NCBI GenBank assembly: GCA_023212725.1
Contig: JALBYF010000068.1
Location: forward strand, 31,638 to 95,637
Length of the DNA: 64,000 nt
Source: Tranzscheliella williamsii
Taxonomy: Eukaryota; Basidiomycota; Ustilaginomycetes; Ustilaginales; Ustilaginaceae
Reading direction: 5' to 3'
This document shows positions 53,525 through 62,151 of this stretch, piece after piece (position 1 is the stretch's first letter; each line of letters starts with the position of its first letter). Below the pieces are notes generated by a model, which saw only the letters and a program-made list of their open reading frames with translations, had not been told where the DNA came from and ran no database searches. A program made the position numbers and the translations under genes.

Positions 53525-54065
53525 CGTAGTGTACAGACGTCGCGGTGGTGGCCGAGAATGCTGCAGTCAGCTGCTCGGCGGAACGAGGCCTGCCATCTTA
53601 TAGCAATCCACGCCGCCGGCCCGGCAAGAAAATGTTTGGCTGCCGGCAAGGAGCGAAAGCAGGCTCGCTGTGGTTGTGGTCATGTGGAATGCACATCCGA
53701 CGGGACGAGCAGACCGGTCTAACGCTATTAGTGGATCCGAACGAACCGGGCTAGCCAGCCGAGCACGTAGGAACCAAGCAAGACGCCGTGCATGCCTCTC
53801 CATCCTGGCCGACTTCCGTGTCATGCCATGCTCAGCGCAAACATCCAACGCAGATCCTGCTATGCGCCGCTCTGACAGAAGCCCTCGGCAAGCTCCAGCC
53901 GGCTTCGTTTGGCGCCCGCGGAGCGCAGCTTCCGCTCCGGCCTTTCCACTCCTCCGAGCGCGCCGGGCCTTACGCACTCTGCTAGGTCGCACTGTCGCAC
54001 GGATTGGGGGCAGTCTATGCGGGCGGGGCGGGGGGTGCGGTCTCTGTCTATCTACATGTCGGGGT
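53525..54065. other. Ligase promoter and ammonia-lyase 3' region
   Basis: 541 bases without a recognised gene. On the reverse strand, ggcgcatagc (about 53859-53868) contains a CGCAT core that could be a regulator site, but a five-base core is expected by chance. Confidence 0.4.
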
Positions 54066-56273
54066 CTACTGCGCTTGGGCGATGTGTTCGGCGAGCTGGC
54101 GCCAGAGGACGTCGATGCGCCTGTCACGGAAGCACTGCGCGAGGAGGGTGACCTGGTCGCCGATGGCGCCGTGCGGGCGGTCGTCGAGCATGCGTTGCTG
54201 GCCCGTGTACATTTCGATCCCCAGCTGGCGGCGGACAAAGTGGTGGATGCGATCCGTGGCCCAAATGTCCGGATCGGCGTCGTCGGGCGCGGTCGAGGCG
54301 GCGGCGCTGGCGCTTGCACCCGACTGCGATGCGGCTACATAATCGTCGCGGACGCCCAACCAGGTCTCTTGGAGCAGCTTTGGCAGCGATTCTGCAAGCG
54401 CGGCAGTGATGGTGGCGAGGCGGTCGGCGGAGATGTCGGCCTGACGGAGGCCGTCGACGGCAATCACGCCGAGGAGCGCGTCGGTGGACTTGCGGATGCG
54501 CTCGTCGAGCGAGGCGAGCCAGTTGGCATTCCAGGTGGTGACCAGCGTCCAGAGCGCGTCGCGCTGGAGGAGCGCGGGGAGATGCATGTCGGCAATGTGG
54601 CTGAGGAAAGCGCGGGCAAGCGAGCGGTGGAAGCGGAGGGTGAGGCGACGGACGTCGACGGCCTGGCAGGTGGCGTAGAGCGTCGTGGCGGCCATGGTGG
54701 TCAGCAAGTCGACCGCCTCGAGCGTGTAGCGCGCCGAGGCGAGCGCCATGCTGTTGATCGACTGGTTGCCGCACTCGGCGGAGCGATTCAGGTGGACGAG
54801 CCGGTTGGAGAGGAACGTCAGCTCGGCCAGGTACGCCGGGCTGGCAATGTCGAGCGCGCGCAGCCCGCCGTCCATGCCCGGGTCGGCCAGGCTGAGGTAG
54901 GCCGGCAAGGCGCTGCTCTTGAACGGGTCGATCAGCGCGCCCAGCTGCTCGTGCATCGTGCGGCCCAGCGTCACCGCCACATCTCGCATCTTCTCCGCCG
55001 CCAACCCCACCGAGCTCGCCTGGAAGTTGCCCGCGTGCACCACCCCGCCGTCCGCCGTCAGCAGCGGGTTGTCGGTAATGCTGTTGTACTCCACCTCGAG
55101 CATGGCGTGTGCGCCCGCCAGCTCCTCGAGCGCCGGCCCCACATACTGCGGAATCGTCCGCACATGGTACCGGTCCTGCCGCAGATACTGCCCCGACGCC
55201 GCCTGCCCCACCCTGGCCGGCGCCGCCGCTGCGTCCCTGTCGGCTTTCAGCAGCTCCGCCTCGAGGCACCGCCGCGCCGTTGTGTCCCACAGAAACTCGA
55301 GCGGGTCTTCGTCAGCGTAGCGCAGCAGCGAGCTGCCGCGCAAAAGACCGCGCAGATTCGCCGCCACTTCGACCTGGCCAGGGTGGGGCCGCGCGACGTT
55401 GTGGACAAACTCGTCCATATAGCCGGGCGAGGCAAAGGTGATTTCGCTAAAGAGCGCCGAGATGGCCTGGGCGGCAAAGGCGAGGCCGTGAAGACGGTCG
55501 AGCGCGAGCGCGGCGACGCTGACCGAGGCGCCAGTGCCGTTGATGACGGCGAGAAGCTCCTTGGGATGGTATATGATGGGGTCCATGCCGGCGGCGGCGA
55601 GGGCCTCGTTGGCGGGGCGGACGGCGCCGTGTGCGTCCTGGACCAGAACGCGCGTGCTGCCGGCGAGGGCAAAGGCGACGTATGCCAGCGGCGAGAGGTC
55701 GCCGCTGGCCGAGATCGAGTTGCGGATCGGAATCAGCGGGATGAGGCGGCGGCGGAGGAGCTCGGCGAGCTTCTCGCAGACGTCCTGGCGACACGCCGAC
55801 GATGCCCGCAGGAGGCCGTTGATGCGGAGCACGATCGCGCCGCGCACCCACGCCTCTGGCATCACCAGCCGCTGGTCGCTGCCAAACGCGGACAGCACCG
55901 CCCCTGCCTCCGCTGGCGCGCCGCCCAGCAACCGCCCATAGTCGCCCGTGAGCAACCCAATGAGGCTCTTGTCAATCACCGCCTCTTGGCTCTCCGAGAT
56001 GCGGTCGAACGCCGCCGCGCCAAAGGGGATGTTGATCCCGTAGATCGCGCCGCCCGCCGTCCGCGCGGTCTGCAGCTGCGCTACCGACACGTCCATCCGC
56101 CGCCGCGCCCCCTCGCCCAGCTCCGGCACCACGCCCCCACACGCCACCGCCACCAGCGGACCCAGCGACAGCGTCGCCCCATCCAGCTCCACCGCCGCGC
56201 GCATCCCCCACGCCTCCTGCGCCAGCTCCAGCCACGACCGCGTCTCTTGTCTCGAGGTCGGCATCGTTTGCAT
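54066..56273 (-). CDS. Aromatic amino acid ammonia-lyase (PAL/TAL/HAL family), divergent
   Basis: 735 residues, intronless; ATGs at residues 1 and 4. The enzyme eliminates ammonia from an aromatic amino acid using the MIO cofactor. The MIO triad is Ala189-Ser190-Gly191 in NSISASGDLSPLAYVA. Catalytic Tyr78 is in IYGINIPFG, which has Ile-Pro in place of the usual Thr-Gly of the YGxxTGFG loop. Other PAL landmarks: QDRYHVRTIPQYVGP, EYNSITDNPLL, HAGNFQASSVG, LRALDIASPAYLAEL and GNQSINSMALASARYTLEAV. The C-terminal ~200 residues correspond to the fungal shielding region. The position of the His-Gln selectivity pair of yeast-type PAL/TAL aligns by eye with Lys102-Ser103, and the usual GHSAVR helix reads ASSACR at 157-162. 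Substrate may therefore not be Phe or Tyr. Co-oriented with the prenyltransferase upstream. Confidence 0.9.
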   Translation of the reverse strand: MQTMPTSRQETRSWLELAQEAWGMRAAVELDGATLSLGPLVAVACGGVVPELGEGARRRMDVSVAQLQTARTAGGAIYGINIPFGAAAFDRISESQEAVIDKSLIGLLTGDYGRLLGGAPAEAGAVLSAFGSDQRLVMPEAWVRGAIVLRINGLLRASSACRQDVCEKLAELLRRRLIPLIPIRNSISASGDLSPLAYVAFALAGSTRVLVQDAHGAVRPANEALAAAGMDPIIYHPKELLAVINGTGASVSVAALALDRLHGLAFAAQAISALFSEITFASPGYMDEFVHNVARPHPGQVEVAANLRGLLRGSSLLRYADEDPLEFLWDTTARRCLEAELLKADRDAAAAPARVGQAASGQYLRQDRYHVRTIPQYVGPALEELAGAHAMLEVEYNSITDNPLLTADGGVVHAGNFQASSVGLAAEKMRDVAVTLGRTMHEQLGALIDPFKSSALPAYLSLADPGMDGGLRALDIASPAYLAELTFLSNRLVHLNRSAECGNQSINSMALASARYTLEAVDLLTTMAATTLYATCQAVDVRRLTLRFHRSLARAFLSHIADMHLPALLQRDALWTLVTTWNANWLASLDERIRKSTDALLGVIAVDGLRQADISADRLATITAALAESLPKLLQETWLGVRDDYVAASQSGASASAAASTAPDDADPDIWATDRIHHFVRRQLGIEMYTGQQRMLDDRPHGAIGDQVTLLAQCFRDRRIDVLWRQLAEHIAQAQ

Positions 56274-56721
56274 CGATATCGTTGTGGTTGCGCCTCATCA
56301 ACGGTCGCTTCGTGCCCGCATCCTCTTATACGAAAGATCCAGCCAGCATCTTCCGGAAAGAGGCCCGAGCGTCGGCCGCGGATGGCCCCCACGCGGACGG
56401 ACACGGCATGCAAGCAGCGGCGACCCTTCGGCAGGCCAGCTGCACCCACTGCCCTAGCGCCGCTCGCTTTCAGAACGACATCCAGAAAATCAGCGATAAC
56501 GTGCCCACCCACAGCTCAACACCCAGGCGGGGGTCTCAACTCCGCCGGAGCCCAAAGCCAAAGCTCCGGTGGGCTTTACTAGGCCGCCTTGGCTTTCATG
56601 CCACACCGTTGTCCTTGCGTGAGACAAGGTAGCATCACGTGACGGACGGCCTTGACGGCCGCCATGGTAGGTACCCAACGGACGGACGGGGGGACTAGAA
56701 TGACGGTAGCGCAAGCGGGGG
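56274..56721. other. Ammonia-lyase promoter region
   Basis: 448 bases between the prenyltransferase stop and the ammonia-lyase start, same strand. No gene recognised. Confidence 0.45.
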
Positions 56722-58002
56722 CTATGGACGGAAATACACGCAGTAGGCGGGGGAGGCGCGCAGGCCCTCGACACAGACATATGTGTGGGTGCCGCGCGGG
56801 AGGCTGGTGGGCGGGGCGCCTGCGGGGACCAAGCCGGCGACGGCGTCGAGGTAGGTGCGCGCATCGGCGGGGCGGTGAGTGCGGAGGGCATCTGCGAAGC
56901 GCTGCGCGAGCGCGTGCTCGGTATCGAGGCTAAGGTGGCGGACGGAGAGATAGGCCTTGCAAGGAGGGGCAGCCGCTCCGGCGCGCTCGACGTTAAACCG
57001 CTTGCTGAGGTCGTAGTAGAAGAGCGATCCGCCGGTAGCCTGGACTGGGTCGACGTCGCGGAGGGGGGCGTCGGCGGTGAGGTAGGCGGCGGCGTCCGCG
57101 TAGGTCTGCTCGATGTCGGTGCCGAGGCGGCCGCCGAGCGACATGTGCGCGGCGGCCTGCGTTGCGCATGTCGTCGGGTAGCGCCAGTAGACCTTGACGC
57201 GGCTGTCGGCGGGGGAGCCCAGATCGACGGCGAGCAGGATGGGGGAGCCGCGCTGGGAGGCGGGGAGGGAGGCGAGGTGGGCGCGCAGCGCGCCGAGGCC
57301 CGGAGCCGGGAGTACGTGCGCGATGGCGGCCAGGAGGCGCTCTAGCATCGGCAAGCCAGCGTCGGCGGCGGGCGACGAAGCACAGAGGCCAGGCAGGACA
57401 AAGTAGGCCTTGACATCGACGAGCTTGCCAGCGCGCGGCAGGTCGAAGCCGACAAAGTACTGCGTGCGCCCACGGTATCCCACGCCAGCGGCGGCGCTCT
57501 CGCGGTCAACCGCGGCGCTGACAAGGTCAAACACGCCGCGATCAGCCAAGTAGCCGCGCTGGACGAGGCGGTCCAGTATCGCATGCGTCGCCTCGCGGTT
57601 CGTCCCGCGCTGGCCCACCTCCCCGAGCCCGACCGGCTCGAGCGAGAAGCGCACCTGCGCCCGCGCCGCCGCCGCCTCCTTCCACGCCAGTCCCAACTCC
57701 ACCGGCGATCCATCATCGCACATGAGCGACTTCCATCCCGACTCGTCCACCCCGTACAGATACGGCGCCACGCAGCCGTCGAAGAACGAGCAGAACTCGC
57801 CGCAACGCTGCGCCGAGTAGCCGCAAGCACCCAGCAGATGCTCCAGCCGCTGCTGCACGTGCGTCGCGAACGAGCCCCCCGCCGTGCTGCTGCTTCGAAT
57901 ACTGCTCCCGCTCGCCTGCCGCACCCGCAGCCGCGCCGGGGCTAGCGCTCCGCCGTGGCGGCTTGCGTCGGTATGTTGGGTAGTAGGCGGATAGGCAAGC
58001 AT
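56722..58002 (-). CDS. Aromatic prenyltransferase, DMATS family
   Basis: 426 residues from the ATG at 58002 (the frame is open upstream without ATG). DMATS-fold enzymes attach a dimethylallyl or longer prenyl group to an aromatic ring, usually indole or tyrosine-derived. Residues 1-45 are low complexity. LMCDDGSPVELGLAWK at about 93-108 places Glu102 at the catalytic Glu that contacts the indole N-H in known DMATS. Diphosphate-shielding Arg/Lys/Tyr motifs follow on alternating strands: RAQVRFSLEP, KLVDVKAYFVLPG, SRVKVYWRYPTT and CKAYLSVRHLS. The C-terminal THTYVCVEGLRASPAYCVYF matches the last strands of the barrel. No intron. The acceptor cannot be predicted; the neighbouring ammonia-lyase and ligase suggest an arylacrylic acid or its amino-acid precursor. 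Confidence 0.87.
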   Translation of the reverse strand: MLAYPPTTQHTDASRHGGALAPARLRVRQASGSSIRSSSTAGGSFATHVQQRLEHLLGACGYSAQRCGEFCSFFDGCVAPYLYGVDESGWKSLMCDDGSPVELGLAWKEAAAARAQVRFSLEPVGLGEVGQRGTNREATHAILDRLVQRGYLADRGVFDLVSAAVDRESAAAGVGYRGRTQYFVGFDLPRAGKLVDVKAYFVLPGLCASSPAADAGLPMLERLLAAIAHVLPAPGLGALRAHLASLPASQRGSPILLAVDLGSPADSRVKVYWRYPTTCATQAAAHMSLGGRLGTDIEQTYADAAAYLTADAPLRDVDPVQATGGSLFYYDLSKRFNVERAGAAAPPCKAYLSVRHLSLDTEHALAQRFADALRTHRPADARTYLDAVAGLVPAGAPPTSLPRGTHTYVCVEGLRASPAYCVYFRP

Positions 58003-58833
58003 CGTCGTTGAGCTGATCAAGAATCTTTTCTGCCGGGAAGAGCAAAAGTAAGGAGAGGATGCGATGCGCCGTTGCCCGATGAGTCAACAGCTATATGGCA
58101 GTTGCGTCAACCGCCTGCCACGACAACCTGGCGCAAGGCACAGGCACCACGCTGGTGCTTGGACAATCCGTCGAACCCGTCAACGTGGGCCAAGGGGCAC
58201 GTTGTCGGCCAAGGCACGCTTGCAATAGCGATAAGCTGGTTGCGGCGCACCACCACAAACCGGCATGACGCCGCGCACGTCCCTATGGCGTGGCCCGCCT
58301 CGTTGCCCGACTCGTGAGCACACATGGAGGAACGGAGACTAAGCGCCCGCACGCGGCCAGCTCGACCCTCGTCGCTGGCTCGCAAGGAGAGAAACGATAG
58401 CGTTTCGGGCCAGGACCTGGGTCGCTCGAGTTTGATATGCAGTATGCAAGCCTAGCCTGGGAGCGCACAAGGCCAGACTGGCGCAGAACACAGGACGGAG
58501 AATGCAGGCGACAAGCGAAGGCCGGCCATCCAGGTATGACAACATCGATTGCCCACGTCGCACCCAGACGGAGCATTTTAGGGCTACTTTTGTCGCCGAA
58601 TATTGGCTTGCATTTGCCGATTTGGTCGGGATTGGCAAGGCATTCTGAAGGTGCCGAGCGAGATGCCGAGCAGGGTCCTCTCCTCACGGCCATGGCGGTC
58701 CTCTTTCACGGCCAACTGAGCTCGTGGCGACGTAATTCCGAGCGGTGCACGTTTCACGCTGGTTTCTTTCCAGCCATGATCATTCGGACTGCCAAAGGCT
58801 GCGTCTGATATCTGATAGCGGAGCGCAGGGCGC
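58003..58833. promoter_or_regulatory. Divergent promoter, prenyltransferase / hydrolase
   Basis: 831 bases between divergent start codons, a likely shared regulatory region of the cluster. It holds overlapping gatgcgatgcg near 58053 and a CGCAT core overlapping the hydrolase leader at about 58829. No gene recognised. Confidence 0.4.
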
Positions 58834-60406
58834 ATGATGTTGACCGACGCCATCGAGACCTCCTTTGGCTGGGCACTGGCGCCGCTGGATCTGAGCGAGA
58901 TCGAGCGCCGGGCGAGCGAGCTGGACGAGCGCAAAGTGGCTGCGAAACTCGCGACACTCTCGTCGGAGTTGCTGGCTGGCAGCTATCAGAGTTCGTCGTT
59001 TGTGCGCTCGACGCATGTCGTGCCGGCGGCTTCGCCCAGGAGCACCTTTTCGGCACCGCTTGGCGGAGGTGCGCCGGCCAAGGAGCTGCCCGAAGACTTT
59101 TACGACCGGGTTCGGGCCGAACCCAAGCATATCGAGACCATCTCCAAGTTCCAAGAGGTGGTGCCGCCCCAGCCTGGCCCTTATCGCCTTGGCGTCCACT
59201 CGACCCATGATGCCCACCGTGGTAGCCTCGGCGGTGCCTCCTCCGACGCCTTCTCTACCTGCGTCGTGGAGCGCCTCGTGCCGCGCGTCCCTCCCGCATC
59301 CACCGCTCAACCCGCCCAGGTCCTCGTCCTCGCCCACGGCCTCGGCTTCTCCAAGGAAACCTGGCTCCCCTTCCTCGACCACCTCGTCCAACATCCAGGC
59401 CACAACATCGCCGAAATATGGCTCCTGGACGCAGTCGGCCACGGCTGGACCGCACGCCTCAACCCGCCCAGAACCAAGGCGGCCGCCCTCAACGTCGAAC
59501 ACCGCTTGGGTACGTACGCCACGTCCATGCTCAACTGCTTGGTTTAGGACCGCGCTGCCGGCTGGTGATCTGCACTACGCTCGGCCGGCTGTTGCTCGGT
59601 CTGTTCTTGCTTGGTGTGTTCTTACATCGTGGTCGCTGACCATTTTCCCTTTTTCGTTCTGGCTTGGCCGGGGGTGGATGCTGTCGACAGTGGATGGCAA
59701 TGACTATGCGCGCGACTGGCTGCTCTTTCTGACGTGTTTCCTTCCGGCGGCTGGGAGCGACGCTCTGCCGACGGTGCTGCCGTACCACGCTCCACAGTGG
59801 GGTCGAGACGGGGTCGTGGCGGTGGGCCACTCGTTTGGTGCTTCTGCGCTACTGCAGTGCGCATACCATGTTCCTGTGCTCTTTTCGTCGGTGGTGTTGG
59901 TCGAGCCGATTCTGTGCCATGAGCGGCACCAGGCGGTTGCGTCCAAGGTGCCGCTGGCGCGCTTTACCGCCATGAAGCCGGGCTCGTTTGCCTCGTTCGC
60001 GGCAGCACGCGCGAGCCTGGACGCGGACAGGATGACCGCGCGCTGGGACACGCGCGCCAAGGATGCCTTCCTCACCGGCTGCCTCCATGCCACCGCCGCA
60101 GGCACGGTCGAGCGTGACTGCGACGTTGTCGCCGAAGCCGCCGTTGTCAAGGGCAACCGTCCCGCCGTCCAGATCCCCACCTTCTACCTCGACCGCTTGG
60201 CCCCCTCCCTCCCCATCCACTACATCAGCGCCCACCGCCCCCTCCTCCTCCCCCTCGACCAAGTCCAACAGCTCGCGCGCACCTGGCCCGCCTGCCGCTT
60301 CGACACCCTCAAAGGCGGCCACACTCTCCCCATGGAGTTGCCCGAGGCGCTCGCCACCCTCGTCTCCCAGTTCCTCCGCGACACCGCACCCTCTTCCAAG
60401 CTGTAG
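58834..60406 (+). CDS. Alpha/beta hydrolase
   Basis: Exons 58834-59509 and 59691-60406 (GTACGT donor, GACAG acceptor) join to 463 residues; the junction reads EHRLVDGNDYARDWLLF. Hydrolase-fold landmarks: VLVLAHGLGFSKETW (oxyanion region) at about 160-175, the nucleophile elbow VGHSFGAS, VVLVEPILCHER after it, and the C-terminal catalytic His in LKGGHTLPMELPEAL. The ~150-residue N-terminal extension is characteristic of hydrolases found in fungal metabolite clusters rather than of simple esterases. No signal peptide, so cytosolic or peroxisomal; the C-terminus SSKL resembles a peroxisomal PTS1 (SKL). It could release or hydrolyse the ligated product. Two adjacent in-frame ATGs start the protein. 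Divergent from the prenyltransferase. Confidence 0.85.
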
Positions 60407-62151
60407 CCATTCGCCGCCGCTGCCTTTGCGCAGCCCGCTTGCCATCTGCTATTTTGGGCTCTCGTTCGGCATTCATGGACCCCGTCGGCACATGTGACAT
60501 GCGTCGGACCTTTGTAGATTCCTTCCATGCCAGAGTTGCGAGCCGCGGCATAATCATCGCACGGACCGACGTATGTACACCTCGGCCATGCAGGCCATGT
60601 TGGCGAAGGGGACTAGTGCGGCGTCGGAGTTAGGACCCTCGCTCCGGAGGGGATGTCCAGGTTCGGCGGCGGGCGGGGCCTGAAAAGGCAGCCAGCTGAT
60701 TGGCCGAGCAGAGCGGAAGCTGGCCTTCCGGCGGACCCTGACGTGGGGGGACCCAGGTGGCGGCACAGGCACGAACGAACGCGGGTTGCCGAGGATGACG
60801 TCGAGAACGACTTTCGGCACGGCGATGATGCGAGGGGCGGGCGGCACGGAGAATAGACGGCGGGTCGGCTTCCACCAGGGTCTGGTCTGAGCGGCGGTTT
60901 TGTCAGCTCCGCCGCCGCCTGTCTGGTGCCGTCCAGCGCTCAGGGCCGCTAGTCCACTCCCACGTCTCGAGATCGTCATTAGCGTTGGATGGATATGGTG
61001 TGGCGGCCCCAAACTCTCCCATGCAATCTGCCCGCGGCGTGGCGTTTGCATCTACATGGCACCCTAGCCCACGCTTCGCCGCCACGGCCATCATCCACTG
61101 GTTCCTCTTTCACGGCCCGCACGTTCACCCGCCCCTTGACAAGGTTGGGTGTGAGCAACCAGGCGCTGGGTAGTTCCCACTCCGCTCCGGCGACTAAACA
61201 TAGCATCATCGTCGCTCGCCAGCCTGCCTCGCCCGCCAGCCTGCCTCGCCCGCCATGCCGTCTCTCTGCCTTTGCCTGCTCTCCCTGGCAGCCATCGGCA
61301 GTGGTGACGTGCGCATACTCGTTCGTGCTATCTACGTCCGCAGAAGCCCGCTGCACAAACCTTGATGGTAGTCGCCGACGTCGAGATTACGGTATGCTGC
61401 CGAGCGTGGGTGCCGCCAGTACAGGAACGGCCAAGTCTGCCTCTGGCCCCACGTGAGCCATCCAGAGCGAACGCCGCGCTGACAAGGCGACCTCATCGGC
61501 TTAGGCAGGGATGCAGCGCTGCCGTGCCCTGGCTTGCCCTGGCTTGCCCTGGCTTGCCAGTGATGCAGCTCTGCCTTGGCTTGGCTCGCCCCACGGCCAC
61601 AGCAACGTCCTGCAGACCCGCCTCGTGGGCGCTGTGTGCATGAGCTAGGCCAACCCCTCAGCCCTAGCCATGGTGCTCCGTCGTGGCAATCCTCTATTGC
61701 GCCTCAGTCGCTCGCTCCCTCGCCCACTGCCCCCGCACATCCGCCCCTCGGGATCTATCTCGGTACCACGAGGATCAGCTCGTGGCATCTCAGCCCTGGC
61801 TTATCGCTGAGGTACCCGTAGCGTCATGCCCTGCTTTGCCCCTCGCAACCGCGCTGCCTGTCAGCACCTGCCCAGCCAAGCCTGCAGCCGAGTCAGGCGA
61901 GACCTCTTGCACATGGCCTGCGCCCCCGCCCCCTTTCCTTATAACCAGCTCTCGCCATTGAAACCCTCTCACCTGGCCGCTCAAGCTGTATACCAACACC
62001 TGACAGCCTTCCTTGCCTCTCCCATGCCAACCTCCGACACCTACCATAGCCACTCGCATACTCTGCCCGCGGCCGTCGCCACCCATCTGGCAGGACTCTA
62101 CTCGCTGTTCGCTCCGGCTCTCTTCTCGCTGCTATCGCTCGTCTCTACATC
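60407..62151. other. Long upstream region of the regulator gene, with repeats
   Basis: 1.7 kb without a convincing gene. It holds a decamer repeat cctggcttgc (about 61528-61557) and a duplicated cagcctgcctcgcccgc (about 61218-61252). CT-rich just before the regulator ATG, likely its promoter and leader. Confidence 0.45.
61528..61557. repeat. Decamer tandem repeat cctggcttgc
   Basis: Three perfect tandem copies upstream of the regulator gene. Possibly regulatory, possibly a simple repeat. Confidence 0.85.

Noticed and set aside
53670..56582. 970-codon open frame on the plus strand
   Set aside because: It is antisense to the ammonia-lyase, Arg/Gly/His-rich and motif-free; such frames arise from high GC at third codon positions of the real gene.
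53525..58833. CGCAT cores in cluster promoters as sites for the Rua1-like regulator
   Set aside because: A five-base core is expected about every 500 bases on two strands; the few hits seen are not enriched by eye and I do not trust my memory of the full consensus.
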